From positions 1,798,001-1,862,000 of the forward strand of contig JAMSLZ010000007.1 in assembly GCA_026027325.1 (NCBI GenBank): 64,000 nucleotides of DNA, given 5' to 3'. The translations under genes and the position numbers were made by a program. Numbering within the stretch: the stretch's first letter is position 1; every line of letters begins with the position of its first letter. Source of the DNA: Actinomucor elegans. Taxonomy: Eukaryota; Mucoromycota; Mucoromycetes; Mucorales; Mucoraceae. The notes beneath the pieces were generated by a model. That model made no database searches. It saw only the letters and a program-made list of their open reading frames with translations, and was not told the origin of the DNA. This document shows positions 21,774 to 33,721 of the stretch, piece by piece.

Positions 21774-22698
21774 TTAACAAGGATTTATAGTAATCCATTC
21801 TAGTACGACTTTATATTCGGTGATAGATAGTTTATGAAGGTTAGTTGCACTAAGCATTGATTTCCATATATATCTCTTAACCGACGTTACAAAGCTGTCA
21901 AAGCACAAGCTGAGTATAAGCATTGTCGAACATTGACCTGATTGGTGACGGACACTGAACAAGTCATGTTTACAACAGTGTTGGAAGTAGACTTCTTTGG
22001 GGTCATATTCATACCACTCCATGGTGTCCTTTAAAGTTGTCTCTAGGATATGGATGTAGTCCTCCTTCTTCATAGTACCATCAAATATCTGGCAGGCATA
22101 TCCAGGACCATCGTAAGTGATGCAACCCCACATCATTAAGCTTCCACCACCATGCTTAACAGTAAGATCCAAATGATGGAACTGGAGCTTATCATCAGGT
22201 CTTCTCCAGAAATACTTGCAGCCGTCGGAGCCCCAAACATTGATCTTGGTCTCGTCGGAGAAAACCATTCGCCTCCAGTCATCGCTAGTCCAACTTCTAT
22301 GGGCTTTGGCCCAGTTTAACCTTTGAACCATGTGCTTTTTGCTAAGGAAAGGTTTTTTTTTTTATCTCGGCTTGAAAATCCATCGATCTGAGCAACTTCA
22401 AGCATCCAGAGTAGCTTATTTTCATTCCCAGATCATCAAGGTGCCTTTCTACATCCTTGGCAGTTTTAAAAGTTCCAAGTATAAGCTTCCTGCGAATGTA
22501 ATTGCGACTTGTAGCATTTACAATGGCATGGCGACCAGATGGCAATGGCTTCATTTCTGGAAACCACTTGCGTTTATAACTATTGATCGTAGTTTTTTTG
22601 ACTCCAGGGATACGCTTCATGATTTGGGAGTAAGAATAGCCAGATTCCAACAAGTTTTTGATGTTGTTTTGAGTATCTTTGGGAATGCAGCGTGTCAT
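21774..22698 (-). pseudogene. Tc1/mariner transposase remnant (Tc1-1)
   Basis: From ATG 22698 the frame encodes a helix-turn-helix N-terminus resembling Tc1-2. It breaks in a run of T bases near 22353. A second frame (22331 down) has the catalytic-core start (SDETKINVWGSDG, LMMWGCITY). After about 21985 the second Asp block (FQQDND in Tc1-2) is replaced by unrelated sequence and the third acidic residue is absent, so the gene is frameshifted and lacks two of three catalytic residues. It is closely related to Tc1-2. Confidence 0.9.
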
Positions 22699-22880
22699 AG
22701 TTGAAAAGTGAAAAAATTGAAAATTGGTGAGCTTATCTCTCAACAAAAACGCTTCTTTTTATACTTTTTTTAAATTTGAGACGCAACATAGTGATTATTA
22801 ATCACAAATATTAATTAGTAATCCATTGGGGCCTTTTTATCCTGAGATTTCTAGAAGTTTCGATTTCTAAGCTTGACCCT

Positions 22881-23321
22881 GAAAAATGGTTCGGGTGGAC
22901 GGATATCTACAATTAATATATCTTTTAAATCTATTGTATATGTCCTATTTTTTTTAATATATCCATATATTTTATAATTTATAACTTTTTTTCATAAATT
23001 AAAATTATTATTAAGTATAATAAAAATTATCAAGAAGGCAACTGTTCCATTTTGCATGAAAAAGCAATATTATATTTATGCTTTCTCCTAATATACGTAC
23101 CAAATTTATATGAAACAAGATGTCCGTCGTGTACCTTATATTTTTACTCTCTGATATATACAAACTCAGTTATCCAATCAGTACAAAATTAAGAAGATAC
23201 ATTACTAATAGTTTGTGCTTTCTAATAAAGCTAGTTTGGCGTTGATAGGGTTCGTAGTTCCCTGTATATTCCTTTTTTTGTAAAATTTTGGAAAACACCC
23301 GAACCATTTTTCCACCCACTG
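22881..23321. repeat. inverted Tc1-type terminal sequences around the solo H repeat
   Basis: GAAAAATGGTTCGGGTG (22881-22897) and its inverse at 23296-23312 face each other. The right one continues to CCACCCACTG then TA, the usual Tc1 end. Removing the solo repeat (22898-23128) and one GTG leaves about 200 bp between them. This may be the terminal inverted repeat region of Tc1-1 or a short derivative. Confidence 0.55.
22898..23128 (-). mobile_element. solo H2-type repeat (231 bp)
   Basis: Reverse complement of the H2 direct repeat (37322-37553), with a few substitutions and a difference in one A-run. Its ends are GACGGATATC and, inverted, GACGGACATC. It is flanked by GTG at 22895-22897 and 23129-23131, a 3-bp duplication. 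It has no transposase inside. It is either a MITE-like unit that moves alone or a recombination product of a full H2 element, analogous to a solo LTR. Confidence 0.88.
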
Positions 23322-23470
23322 TATATCACTCTGAGCAAGTAGACGCTAATTGATAAATACTATCTCTCACACCAAATATTACATCCAATACTATTACCTG
23401 TGAATATATTGATCCCGACACTCCTCGCAGCTAATCTTGGTCCGCTCATTTGGTTATTATCCCTGGTCTT
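23129..23470. other. no gene seen between solo repeat and decayed repeat X
   Basis: AT-rich sequence with only the Tc1-type terminus at 23296-23321. No ORF or RNA gene is supportable. Confidence 0.5.
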
Positions 23471-23972
23471 TGTTGTAAACGCTCATGATTATATCAGTAA
23501 AGAAGAGGTTGTATAGGCTTTGGTAGCCATATGCCCACCTTTATGAATAGCTTGAAGATGTAACTCATTATTACCCGAATCCAGAATATGAACAACTGTG
23601 TAATTATTACGCTTTATTATAAAACAAGAAATAGCAGTAAAAGACAAATTCCTAATCGAGTGTTATGCCGAGATAAAATGCTTACCTTTATTTACAGTCC
23701 GATATGGTACCGCAGTATGTCGGCCATCATCATCATCTTGGAATATCAGCAAGTCACTATGAGCCGCGCAGTCAACAAGCTACTAGCTTACGTATACCCA
23801 TAATATCATTAGTCAACCGCAGCAAGCTGAAAAGTATAAAAGGACGAGCTCTTAGCTGATTAGAAAAAGATTCATTCGAAATGAATTTTGGAAATAAAAA
23901 GACTTACCACAGTTTTGATATTATTCTTCTGTTCTTCTATTATAATCCTCTTTCTATCCACGTACACAACAG
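23471..23972 (-). repeat. dispersed repeat block X-A, inverted copy of 53248-53752
   Basis: The minus strand matches 53248-53752 of the plus strand with scattered substitutions. The shared stretch has intron-like borders (CTGTG/GTAAGT ... TTTTCAG) and a short reading frame with QDDDDGRHTAVPYRT, broken by stops in this copy. The homology stops at ACACAACAG, where Tc1-2 material begins. It is probably a decayed multi-exon gene of a mobile element; I cannot name the family. Confidence 0.65.
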
Positions 23973-24207
23973 TCTTCTTTATACGCAGTCCAACCTTGTT
24001 CCTGGCAAATCGTAATATGAATTTAGAATTAAGTGCCGATCGTGAAAAAGTATATAAGAGATGCGTTTTATCACCTTTTGACCAGTTAATCAATTCTTGA
24101 TCTATAATAAAAACTATCCACATTTTTAAAAGTATTTCTATCTTTCCAAATCTCCATCTACCACCTTTACAACACCTTACAACTATACTCTTCATTATAC
24201 ATCAGAT
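23973..24207 (+). promoter_or_regulatory. upstream region of Tc1-2 transposase
   Basis: Contains a TATATAAG box near 24050, about 160 bp before the ATG. I could not find the left inverted repeat expected for a complete Tc1 element. Confidence 0.45.
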
Positions 24208-25230
24208 ATGACTCATTCTCTATCTATCGACACCCAAATGGACATGAAAGCTCTTCTTATTAAAGGAACACCCTACTCAGTGATTGCAAAAAGGTTTGGC
24301 GTCTCTGCTGGAGTTGTATCTAAGTACAACAAGAGATGGTTCCCAGATGGTCAACGTGCTACTGGTGGTAGACCCGCTATTGTGGACGATACAAGCAAGG
24401 CTTTAGTTAGACGGAAGATACTATTTGGTAGGCTTTTGACGGCCCAAGATGCCTACAAAGAGTTTTTGTCACTTGGTTACCATTTGTCATACAAAACAGC
24501 CACAAATATTTTGAGATCAATGGGATTCCATGCAGAAATAAAGAAAAAGAAGCCATCCATCAGCCATAGAAATCGCCTAAAGCGATACAACTGGGCCAAA
24601 AAGTATCAGCATTGGACTGTAGACGATTGGAAACGTGTAGTTTGGTCAGATGAAACGAAGATAAACGTTTGGGGTTCCGATGGATGCAAATACTACTGGT
24701 CTAGGCCCGGTAACCCATTAAAACCCCATCATATAGACGTTACAGTTAAGCATGGGAATGGCAGCCTTATGATGTGGGGCTGCATGACCTACTGGGGGCC
24801 TGGATATGCTTGCCAAATTTACGATGGAGCAATGAATGCCGAAGATTACCAAGGTATATTGGGCACAACACTTCGAGAGAGCCTCGATTACTATGGTTTG
24901 AAATGGGAGGATATCTACTTTCAACAAGATAATGACCCAAAACATACGGCTAATTCCACAAAAAAGTGGTTCTCTGAACATAATGTCAACTGGATTGACG
25001 ATTGGCCACCTCAAAGCCCTGATATGAATCCAATTGAACACCTGTGGCATCACCTTAAGCTTAAACTAAGCGCATACGACACGAAGCCAACCGGTGTACA
25101 TGATCTATGGAAACGGTGTGACGAAGAATGGAATACATTTACTGAGGAGGAATGTAGGAGGTACATTGAAAGCATGCCAGCTCGAATTAAAGCTGTTTTG
25201 GATGCGAAAGGTGGACCAACTAGATATTAG
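24208..25230 (+). CDS. Tc1/mariner transposase (Tc1-2), intact ORF
   Basis: 340 codons, the normal length of Tc1 transposases. The N-terminus has two helix-turn-helix-like halves that bind the inverted repeats (DMKALLIKGTPYSVIAKRFG; RRKILFGRLLTAQDA). The DD34E-type core shows WSDETKINVWGSDG (first Asp), FQQDNDPKHTA (second Asp) and WPPQSPDMNPIEHLWHHLK (Glu). It catalyses cut-and-paste transposition into TA. A right terminal repeat is present (25421-25448), but no left one, so the element may not be mobile although its protein could be active. Tc1-1 is a damaged close relative. Confidence 0.95.
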   Translation: MTHSLSIDTQMDMKALLIKGTPYSVIAKRFGVSAGVVSKYNKRWFPDGQRATGGRPAIVDDTSKALVRRKILFGRLLTAQDAYKEFLSLGYHLSYKTATNILRSMGFHAEIKKKKPSISHRNRLKRYNWAKKYQHWTVDDWKRVVWSDETKINVWGSDGCKYYWSRPGNPLKPHHIDVTVKHGNGSLMMWGCMTYWGPGYACQIYDGAMNAEDYQGILGTTLRESLDYYGLKWEDIYFQQDNDPKHTANSTKKWFSEHNVNWIDDWPPQSPDMNPIEHLWHHLKLKLSAYDTKPTGVHDLWKRCDEEWNTFTEEECRRYIESMPARIKAVLDAKGGPTRY

Positions 25231-25237
25231 TTTAATA

Positions 25238-25448
25238 GGGAAAAAATTGTTCACGTGCAGTACCTTATTTGTTTAGTACATTACACAACAGCCAATAAAG
25301 TAATCGATGCATATTTTTTTATCATAGTTGCATATTCAATCAAAGTTTCTTATGGATATTTTTACATAATTATATGTCGAGTAGTTCTTGAGTTTTGGAA
25401 TGATTTATCCGAAATCATTAAACACGTGAACAGTTTTTTCACCCACTG
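25238..25448. repeat. Tc1-2 right terminus and an inverted internal copy
   Basis: The terminus at 25421-25448 reads ACGTGAACAGTTTTTTCACC then CACTG and TA. An inverted near-copy, GGGAAAAAATTGTTCACGTG, lies at 25238-25257 just after the stop codon. A similar facing pair occurs by Tc1-1 (22881/23312). Confidence 0.65.
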
Positions 25449-26468
25449 TACGTTTGAAAAAACGATATCTTCTTCTGGACATAAGATTGAAAAAATTTGG
25501 AAGCAATGTATCGAAACTACTTTGGCATTGTGTCGTATACACGCTTATAATCACAGGCTATACATACGACATGTCTCGATTAAAGCTATCTAACTGCGTA
25601 ACTGATTGACCCGACAAACAGGTTTCACCAATCAAGCAATCACGCATAATCAATTAAGCTTCTAGATCGATTCATCATCACTTGTCATTAACATTACTCA
25701 TCAGTAATAATACAAGAACCAATACAAGAACAGTACGTTTACTTGTATAAACTAATTCTACCGTAACTTGCAAGTAATCGGCTAAACATGAATTATTGTT
25801 TCATTCATTCATTCTCAGCAGTACCTGTCAATCGGTTAAACATAAGACCTTTAACTAATATAAATACACCTTCATTTTATGATCGAAATAAAGAACAATC
25901 AATAACTATCTTATTACCAATCAGTAATCTGATTACATATACAAGTCTTCTTATTATTATCTTATTACGTGAATCTTTGGTTTTTAGCTACTTCGGATTC
26001 AACACTCACTGTGCTGAACTAAGATCTCGCACATAATAAGTTCCGTCTTAAAACATAATCATCATCATAATGTACTCCATTAACAAATATATCTCAGCAA
26101 CCGTCTTGTACAAACAATATAATTCTGCATCCGAGGTCTTTGTATATACTACTAATTATATACCCGACAATAATATATATAGAGCCTGATTTTATATCTA
26201 AAGAAGTTCAGTTAACTAAGAATCATCTTTTACCTTTCTACACAATAAACCATTAGAAGGATTTTAATTGTATTCTTATAACGTTTTTATATATTTTTTA
26301 TAACACTCACCTTGAATCAATAAAACCCCATAAAACGGTTCTAACTGATTCACTCGCTTTTTATTTAATTTTTACCGCCCCGGGTATAACACTTGCTGGT
26401 GTTTCTGGGATAACCCCTTGTTTTTGTTATGTGAATCTTTGGCCTTTAGTTACTATGAGAAACAATTG
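25449..26468. repeat. decayed dispersed repeats X-B and X-C
   Basis: 25560-25650 resembles 51292-51380 in the same direction. About 25860-26010 and 26041-26297 resemble 51400-51540 and 52475-52950 in the opposite direction. The end near 26390 (GGTATAACA) could be an LTR edge. There is no intact ORF. These are old fragments of one or more elements also present around 51-53 kb, into which Tc1-2 and Tc1-3 inserted. Confidence 0.6.
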
Positions 26469-26470
26469 TA

Positions 26471-26500
26471 CTGTATGCGAAAAAAGGGTTTCAATGTTTT
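26471..26500 (+). repeat. Tc1-3 left terminal inverted repeat
   Basis: 30 bp, inverse of 37848-37877, next to TA. Confidence 0.9.
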
Positions 26501-26699
26501 CCAATTTTGAATATTTCATCATATAAGCAGCTTATAACTCTATAGAACAAACATGTTACTTAGAGAAAGTTGTAGAAGAAATGAAGGGCTTTCAGATGAT
26601 ATATGCTTTGTTCTTAACAAACAAAAGTTTATTAGTACTTATATAAGTATAAAGTTAAAAAGTAAAAAATTAAGCTTGCTAAAAATTACGGAAAAAAAA

Positions 26700-27745
26700 T
26701 TAATAATTTGTTTGTTGACCTTTACTTTTTATAACAGCTTCAATTCTACCAGGCATGCTATCAATCTATTTCAGGCAGTCCTCCTTAGTAAATTTATACC
26801 ACTCTATATTGATTCTCTTTTCTAGTTCTTCTACAGTATGAGGTTTACTTGGGTACTGTCCCAAACGGTTTTTCAATTGGTGCCACATATGTTCAATTGG
26901 GTTCAAATCCGGGCTTTGTGGTGGCCAGTTATAAATTTGGTCCACATTGAACTTGTTTTTGGGAAACAACTTTTTAGCAATAGTTGATCTATGAGGAGTG
27001 GCCTTGTCTCGTTGAAAACGAACATGTTTTGAATCCAACTCATAATAGTCTAAGGTATCTTTAAGTGATGACTGAAGTATTTCAACGTACAAAGATGAAT
27101 TTATCGAGCCTTCAATGATTGTAGTACCATAACCAGGGCCTTTCGCTGTTATACAAGTCCAAAACATGACACTACCCCCTTCCTACTGAATTTGGAGATC
27201 TAAATAGTGAGGGCGAACAACATCATTTAGCTGAGACCAATAGTACTTAATACCGTCTGAAGCCCAAATGTTAACCTTTGTTTTGTCTGAAAATATCCAC
27301 TTACGCCAGTTGTCCTTGGCTAACACCCAATGTTGTTTAGTCCACGCAAGTCGCTTTTTTCTATTGCTTTGGGAGATGAAATCAGACTCCTGCTTTCTTT
27401 TTGCTTTGAAGCCCATAGAATGAAGCATTAACTGAATGTTCCTGATTGTCATATTAATTCCAACTGAAATAAGATAAGCCTTTTTATCTTGTGGTGATTT
27501 GAATTGACCGGCTTTCATCTTATTTCGAATGTATTTCTTTGTTGTATTGCTTATTGAACATGGCCTTCCAGTGATAGCAGGCTTCGTAGTAGGAAAAAAC
27601 TTTGCTTTATATCTACTAATAGTGGCTAGAGAAATATTTGGTAGTTGTTTCTGGATTCTTGAGTATGGAGTGTTTGTTGACAACAGTGACTTGAGAGTGT
27701 CTTGCTTATCTTTAGTAATAGAACGAATAATGATGTTAATTTTTT
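26700..27745 (-). pseudogene. Tc1-3 transposase with two in-frame UAG stops
   Basis: One continuous frame runs from about 27745 to TAA at 26700-26702 but holds TAG at 27183-27185 (before EGGSVMFW) and another TAG at 26766-26768 (before IDSMPGRIEAVI). No ATG is seen at the expected start, where the frame reads ITKDKQDTLKS. The core still has FSDKTKVNIWASDG, FQRDKATPHRS and WPPQSPDLNPIEHMW, so all three acidic positions are traceable, although the usual SDET is SDKT. The frame has not shifted, which suggests recent decay by point mutation, unless UAG is read through. Confidence 0.9.
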
Positions 27746-27808
27746 TATAAAAAAAAAGTGATGAAAATATTCAATTTGGACAGGACGAGCCAGCTTCTTT
27801 TATTCTTT

Positions 27809-27957
27809 GACGGACATCTTGTTTCATATAAATTTGGTACGTATATTAGGAGAAAGCATAAATATAATATTGCTTTTTCATGCAAAATGGAACAGTTGCC
27901 TTCTTGATAATGTTTATTATACTTAATAATAATTTTAATTCATGAAAAAAAGTTATA
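27809..27957 (+). repeat. H2 left direct repeat, outer part
   Basis: First 149 bp of the 232-bp repeat, up to TTATA where CACTA-B inserted. It matches 37322-37470. Confidence 0.92.
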
Positions 27958-28160
27958 CACTATGGCGAAAATATTGTCGGTTTTTTGCCCAAAAGTTGAT
28001 AATATTAGGGGTAAAATCGACTATAGTTCTGCTAATAATTATTGTCAATTTCTAGGCAGTGTTTTTTCGGCGGTTGATAATATTAGTGACTCTTATTCGA
28101 TAATATTATGGGTAAATACTATAGTATTAGGGGTTTTCCTTCAATATTATTATGGGTAAA
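27958..28160 (+). repeat. CACTA-B left end and subterminal repeats
   Basis: The 20-bp terminal repeat is followed by four variants of a motif near TAATATTATGGGTAAA: 27998-28016, 28099-28117, about 28122-28139 and 28142-28160. Related copies stand near the right end (about 35165-35345). In studied CACTA elements such subterminal arrays bind the element's own protein. Confidence 0.75.
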
Positions 28161-29258
28161 TTGTATAATAGTAGTGGTTTCCAGTCAATAATAGTATGGA
28201 TTAATCCCTCCATATTGATGATTTATAATCAATATTATTATTAGTTTTCTATCATATATTCACAATACACTACTAATAATATTATAGTCATTTTGGTTAT
28301 TCAGATAATAATTTAATTGCTATTTTTTTTATTTATATAATATATAACTTCAACAGATATTACTCTAATACACACTAGCCTTCAATAGCTGAATGTACAA
28401 TAACCAGCTTTCTATCACACACGAACAGTATTTAACTTACCTTATTGTCATACAAGTATAAAATAATTTATGTCCCACTGGCAAGTAACAGGTAAATGAA
28501 TTAAGCAAATAACTGTATAAATAATGTCAGTTATCGTTGATGAAACAATATTTCAAGACTATATTTGAACTAACCTTTAGAAGAATGGCCCACGAGCTTG
28601 TATAATAGTATATTTTAATCATCTTTTCCTAAAGTAATGATTAGATTCTTGAATGAAACTCGCTATTGCTACAGACTTACCAACACTATATCAGACACAA
28701 TCAATTATAATTCACTGGGCTACAGTTTTAATAGTCTTCGTCTTGTATATATATACAACTAAATCTATTATAACAGTATTAGATTAATATACAAAGAAAT
28801 TAATGGATTAGTAATCATTGCACTTACTTAATGGTTATTAGCTTTAAAACTAATAGTAAAGGTTCAAAAGCCATATGGCATTACTGGCTATAAGTATTAC
28901 TGAAGTGGTATAAGTATTTAAGAATACAAGTCAGTATAAGAACATAAGCAGTATGAATGACGACGTATTTATAGATAATTACGACATTAAGAACGAGGGA
29001 GATATTCGAAAGCTTGGAAAAAAAAACACAATTACAAGCTGACATTGAGGTTAATTCCTATTATACAGAAGCTTCAGTTAAAGTGTTGTGCGCAATAAGA
29101 GTGACAAATGTCAAGAAACCTTACGTTTAATGTGCCAATTTAGCAAACGAAAAAAAAGAAAGAAACTCAAGATTGGTGTAAAAAAGTTTTTCTTAATACT
29201 GAAAAGCCGCAGAAAAATGCTACGTCAGCTACTTAAACCAATAAAAAAACATCTATAT
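28161..29258. other. non-coding left arm of CACTA-B
   Basis: About 1.1 kb with no credible gene. The small plus-strand ORF 29088-29396 is antisense to accessory exon 3 and is not supported. The same holds for 1-1114 in copy A. Confidence 0.6.
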
Positions 29259-30341
29259 TTATTTCGTTTTTTTTGTATTTTTCTTAGAGCGTGGTTTACG
29301 CTTATTGGAATCCGCTTCTTTGGAACGATTGTCAGATCCAGCCTCCTCATCTTCACCAACGTCAGGTTGAACCGTAATGGCTTTTCTTTTCGTTGATGAG
29401 CGAGCAGAATGTAGATCCAACAAGCTAGTGATTGGAGATGCAAGACCAACTGGAGCAACAGAAGTAGCTAGACGATCAACAAGGATATGCTGATTATCCA
29501 CACTATTTGCATAACAAGCATATTAATAAAGATATAAAAACAGAAATAAAAAAGCATCTAACCTGAAGAACGATTCAATCTCATTGTCTTCAACAGATTC
29601 TTGATTTTGTTGACTTTCACCTTCTTCAGCAGAATTACTTCTGGTACGTACAGTCTTCTTGTTTTTGAGTGCTTCAGATAAAAGTAACTTGGCAGCCCAC
29701 ATCTCTACACAGAGATGCAGATGCAAGCCCACATCTAAAGCACGTTTCTCCAAAAGCAAAGCATAACGTTCTTGAATGCTGGTATCCTCTTCGCCAATTT
29801 CACTCCAAGTTTTACCAACAATATTTATATTTGCCCTTTCCATGTCTTTCAAGACATCTCTTGCCAAGTATTTCAACGTATTGTATTGCGGTTGAACATC
29901 ATCATCGGTCAGTTCATTTTGTTGGCCTTTTATATACTTGAGGTGTTTCAAGAGGGCATACAACCTTAATGGTGCAGAAGGGGTGACATTTGTCTTGGTT
30001 GCCTTTTGTTGATAACGCACTTTTGCTTCTTCTAGCACTTTTGGGATTGACCGTTTACTACGTAAATTAGGATTCAAAGCATTTGCAATTGCTTCTCGTT
30101 CAGCTATATATGACAAGCTAAGAGGTTAATAAAACTGAATGTAGTAACATGCTTCAGATATGATTGTACCATCGTCAAGTGCTTGTTCAATTTCTTCGTT
30201 AGATGAAACCCTCGAAGCTTCTCGAGGAAATAGAGGTGCTAATATTTGGATCAAATCTTGAATTAAACGACGGTTGATTAAGATTTCTTGTTCAATCTTC
30301 TCAAAGTAGACGCTCCAATTATTGTTGTTGTTGTTTGACAT
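29259..30341 (-). CDS. CACTA-B accessory protein (ORF2, function unknown)
   Basis: Exons on the minus strand are 30170-30341, 29563-30103 and 29259-29502, 957 nt, 318 residues. The content is the same as copy A: poly-Asn start, helical middle, acidic segment, basic C-terminal tail. The reading is preserved in both copies, including the odd in-frame TAA (30126-30128) between exons 1 and 2; an intron 30104-30169 (GTACAA ... ATATAG) removes it, and a 45-nt alternative starting at GTTACT also keeps frame. It may act in DNA binding or as a transposase partner; this is inferred only from its position. Confidence 0.62.
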
Positions 30342-30746
30342 AGCTATAAAGTAAATATATTATAAAGAAAAGTGATTGAATGATTTGAGCTATTTAACTG
30401 TTTTATAAGCGTACTTTACCATTTATCCATTAGTAATCCTTACTAATGTCCAAAGAGCTTTCTGGAAAGTAAGCTTACTGACAGGTATGACTGACTTGGA
30501 AAGGAATTAGCTTGATTAGAAATCATAAGGATCCATTAAAATATATTCGATATCTGAATAATCTGGAAGGCTGAGTAATATGAAAAGCCGATTAGTTCAA
30601 AGGATTCAACAGCCTAAAACAATGAATTACCATTGAGAACTCTGTCAATTGTAGACCAAGCAAACGTATTTAAGACCTGCTTTTTCTAAACAACAAAACC
30701 GCTATTCATTAATTCGATATATTTACTTGTTTTTACTTATCTTTAA
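30342..30746. promoter_or_regulatory. divergent promoter region of CACTA-B
   Basis: 405 bp between two start codons, no ORF. Identical to 2198-2602. Confidence 0.5.
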
Positions 30747-33721
30747 ATGGGCAAAGTTTCCTCTTCTGCTACACCATATAAATATACTTGCGCTACTTGT
30801 TTGAGGCCATTCAAAACTGTTAAAGCTAGGAGTAATCACTATAGCCATAATCGTGATCATAGAAAACAAAGGGTCGTCCAAACGCAAGAAGCTAGCATTC
30901 CTGTCCAAGGTGAGTTAACAGATATATTACTAAAGCTTTTAATTTAACAATATACCTTGTTTGAAATAGAGCCTACTCCAATTGCTTACAACGTCAAATC
31001 CTCGGATCAAAACCTTTTCACCAATACGGAATTAAATAGCATCCAATTGAGAGATATTTGCGACACGTATGGTATTCCTCGAGAGGCTCAAAGAGAACTT
31101 GTCTATCTAATGCGTACCATAATCAAAAACAATGAAGAGAGCCGTAAAACCGATGGATTGGGTATGTATCTATTCAAATAGAGTTAAAAAAAAAGTACTT
31201 ATCAGCTTTTATTCCCATTATATATAGGTTACCTACCATCCACTCTCATGTTCCCTGATACCTTGGATCGTACTCTTAAAGCAAAAACCAATATTCAATG
31301 TCATTTTCATGATGTCTGCGTCAATGGTTGCATGCTGTTTGAAAAGGAAGATATAGAGACTATTCAATGTAAAAACCCTGCTTGTAAAGAAAATCGCTTT
31401 GATGATCATGGTAAACCTCGTCGCTCTATGAAGATGCTTCCTATTGGTGAACAAGTCGCTCAAATGCTTGCGAATGCAAAGACAAGAGACTTGATGAAAT
31501 ACCGCTACAACTATAAATCAACTGACGGTGAATATAAAGATTACTTTGATGGTGCAGCATACAAGTACTTTAAGGATAATAGCATTCTGTTTTCCGGTGA
31601 AGATGATGTCGCAATGGTTCTTTTTGTCGATGGTTTCTGTACTAGCAAGAATCATAAAGGGGACAAGTTAACAATCATCCATCTCTTGAATATGAACATT
31701 CCCCCAGAATACCGCTACCAAGACGAATACATGCTTCAATTGGCGATCTTGCCAGGTCCAAACTACCCAAAGTACATGCATACCTTTTTAAAGCCTATTA
31801 TTGATGAGTTTCATGCTCTGTCTACCAAAGGCATGCTTGTACAAAAGGATGGTGTAATTGTTTGTCAAGCTAAAGTCAACTTGGTGATGGCTACTGGTGA
31901 TCTTCCTGCTGCAGCTGAGCTTGCAAATCATATTGGTCATATGGCTACGTTTGGTTGCCGTATTTGTCGTGTCCAAGCTGAACGTCATGATTATCATAAT
32001 TGTTTTTTAACGATCGACAATGAGATCAGAAGCAGAAACGATTTCATTTCCCCAGATGCAGCGAATGTAAGTACTATAATCAGCATTAATCTTTACAAGT
32101 TTTTAACATTTCTTTTTCTTTTTACCTCATAGAGCTACAGTATCAAGTCTGCAACACCATTTGCAATACTTCCCAGTTTTACTGGCGCTACTTTTTTTGG
32201 TTTAGACGAAATGCATCTTCTCGGACAAGGTATCGCTCAACACGTATTCAATATGCTGACAGTCGACATGGGTAAAGAGTACAATGCAGCAAGAAAAACT
32301 CGATATAAGCCCAATGAAGATGAATTGAGTGATGCCCGATTGAAGTCTGCTGATGAATGGCCGTATACTTTCTATATTCCAAAATTATCGCTCATCAAAA
32401 TTGGTAAACTTGTTGAAGCTTCTAGAGCCACTGTACCGACATCCTTTTCATCCAAATGGGAAGATCCAATTATCAAGAGTGGTGGCAAACGTGCTGTTGA
32501 CTGGATTGATATTTTCTTATATATGATTCCCACCTTGTTCGTTCCTGAATTGATTCAAGAATCCGCTAAGAAACCATTGATTCATCTGACAAAAGCTGTC
32601 GCATTGGCTCTTAAATGGGAACTTTCTATTGAAGACCTTATTCTGATGGAAAGGTAAATATATTTTTTTTTTGTACTCATAAATCTAGTTTACTTACATA
32701 CTTTCCAAAGATATATCAAAGAATGGCAAGAATTTTTGTTGGCAGAAATCAAGGCAAAGCGTATTCATTCCGGTGTATTCAAGCCTGTTCAACACTACCT
32801 TTCGCATATAGTCTATATGATCAAACAACAAGGTGTGTTGAGAGCATATTCCGCCCGATCAATGGAAAGAAGCATCGGAAAATACAAAAAGCTCATCAAG
32901 TCAAAGGTTGATGCTGGCGCAAACGCTGGTAATATCTTGGAAAGACTCATAACGCGTAATCATATAAACAGCCAGACTTGGGATGTTCATACTGAGCTTG
33001 ACCTGATCACTCCTCGAAAATACAGCGAATCCACTTTCAGGAATAACCCTTCTGGTGATGCTAGTGATCCACAATTATGGGCTCCCTTTAGTAATATTTC
33101 AGTGGATACTCTTCCCTTTGGTGTCTCCACTCAAACTTTTTTGAAGGCGCTATTGCATTACTATCGCCGTACTGAAGCAAATGGTGTAAATATTGCTGAA
33201 ATTGATTCGTTGAATAGTATTTCCATCGCTGGTCGTGCCTGGGCATATGGCAATGTATATACGTCTACCATGTATAAAAGCCATATAAATGAATATCGTC
33301 GAGGAAACAATTACGTGATGATCACTGCCAGCTACTTGAAGTAAGTAATTAGCTCAAGAACAAAAACCTCTTTGATTAACCAACCTTTGTTAATAGTCGA
33401 AATAATTCCATTCGTGAAAGCTGGTTCATTGGTTCTATCGTTTTCTTTTTCGAGCATTCATTCAATGGTAGACCACAGTATTTGGCTTTGGTTGATTTAG
33501 CGAAAAAAAATGCAACTACCAAATATGACAAGACTATTGCTTTGGTTGAGCTGCACAGTAGCGGTGCACACAGTTACGCTGTCTGTCGGTTTGAAGATAT
33601 TGTTGCCAGTGTAGGTCTTGTGCGTTCAAGTGAATCTAATGAGAAAGAGTTCAAGATCATCTCTCATCATATATTTAAACAAGATCTAGAGCAAAATGCT
33701 GGCATATTAAGTCGTTTGTAA
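30747..33721 (+). CDS. CACTA-B transposase (Tnp2/Transposase_21 family)
   Basis: Six exons: 30747-30909, 30970-31161, 31228-32066, 32133-32653, 32711-33340, 33397-33721; 2670 nt, 889 residues. Introns are 55-66 nt with GTRAGT-like donors and TAG or AAG acceptors, and all phases agree. Residues about 14-33 form a Cys2His2-like finger (CATC ... HYSHNRDH). The Tnp2 core includes FVDGF (about 250), TGDLPA (about 342), a Cys pair (GCRICR) and GLDEMHLLGQGI (about 420). It should recognise the CACTA ends and catalyse cut-and-paste transposition. It is intact here; the identical gene in copy A is broken by H1. Confidence 0.92.

Noticed and set aside
25255..26036. ORFs 25255-25593 and 25788-26036
   Set aside because: They lie in decayed repeats and a Tc1 terminus and show no recognisable protein family.
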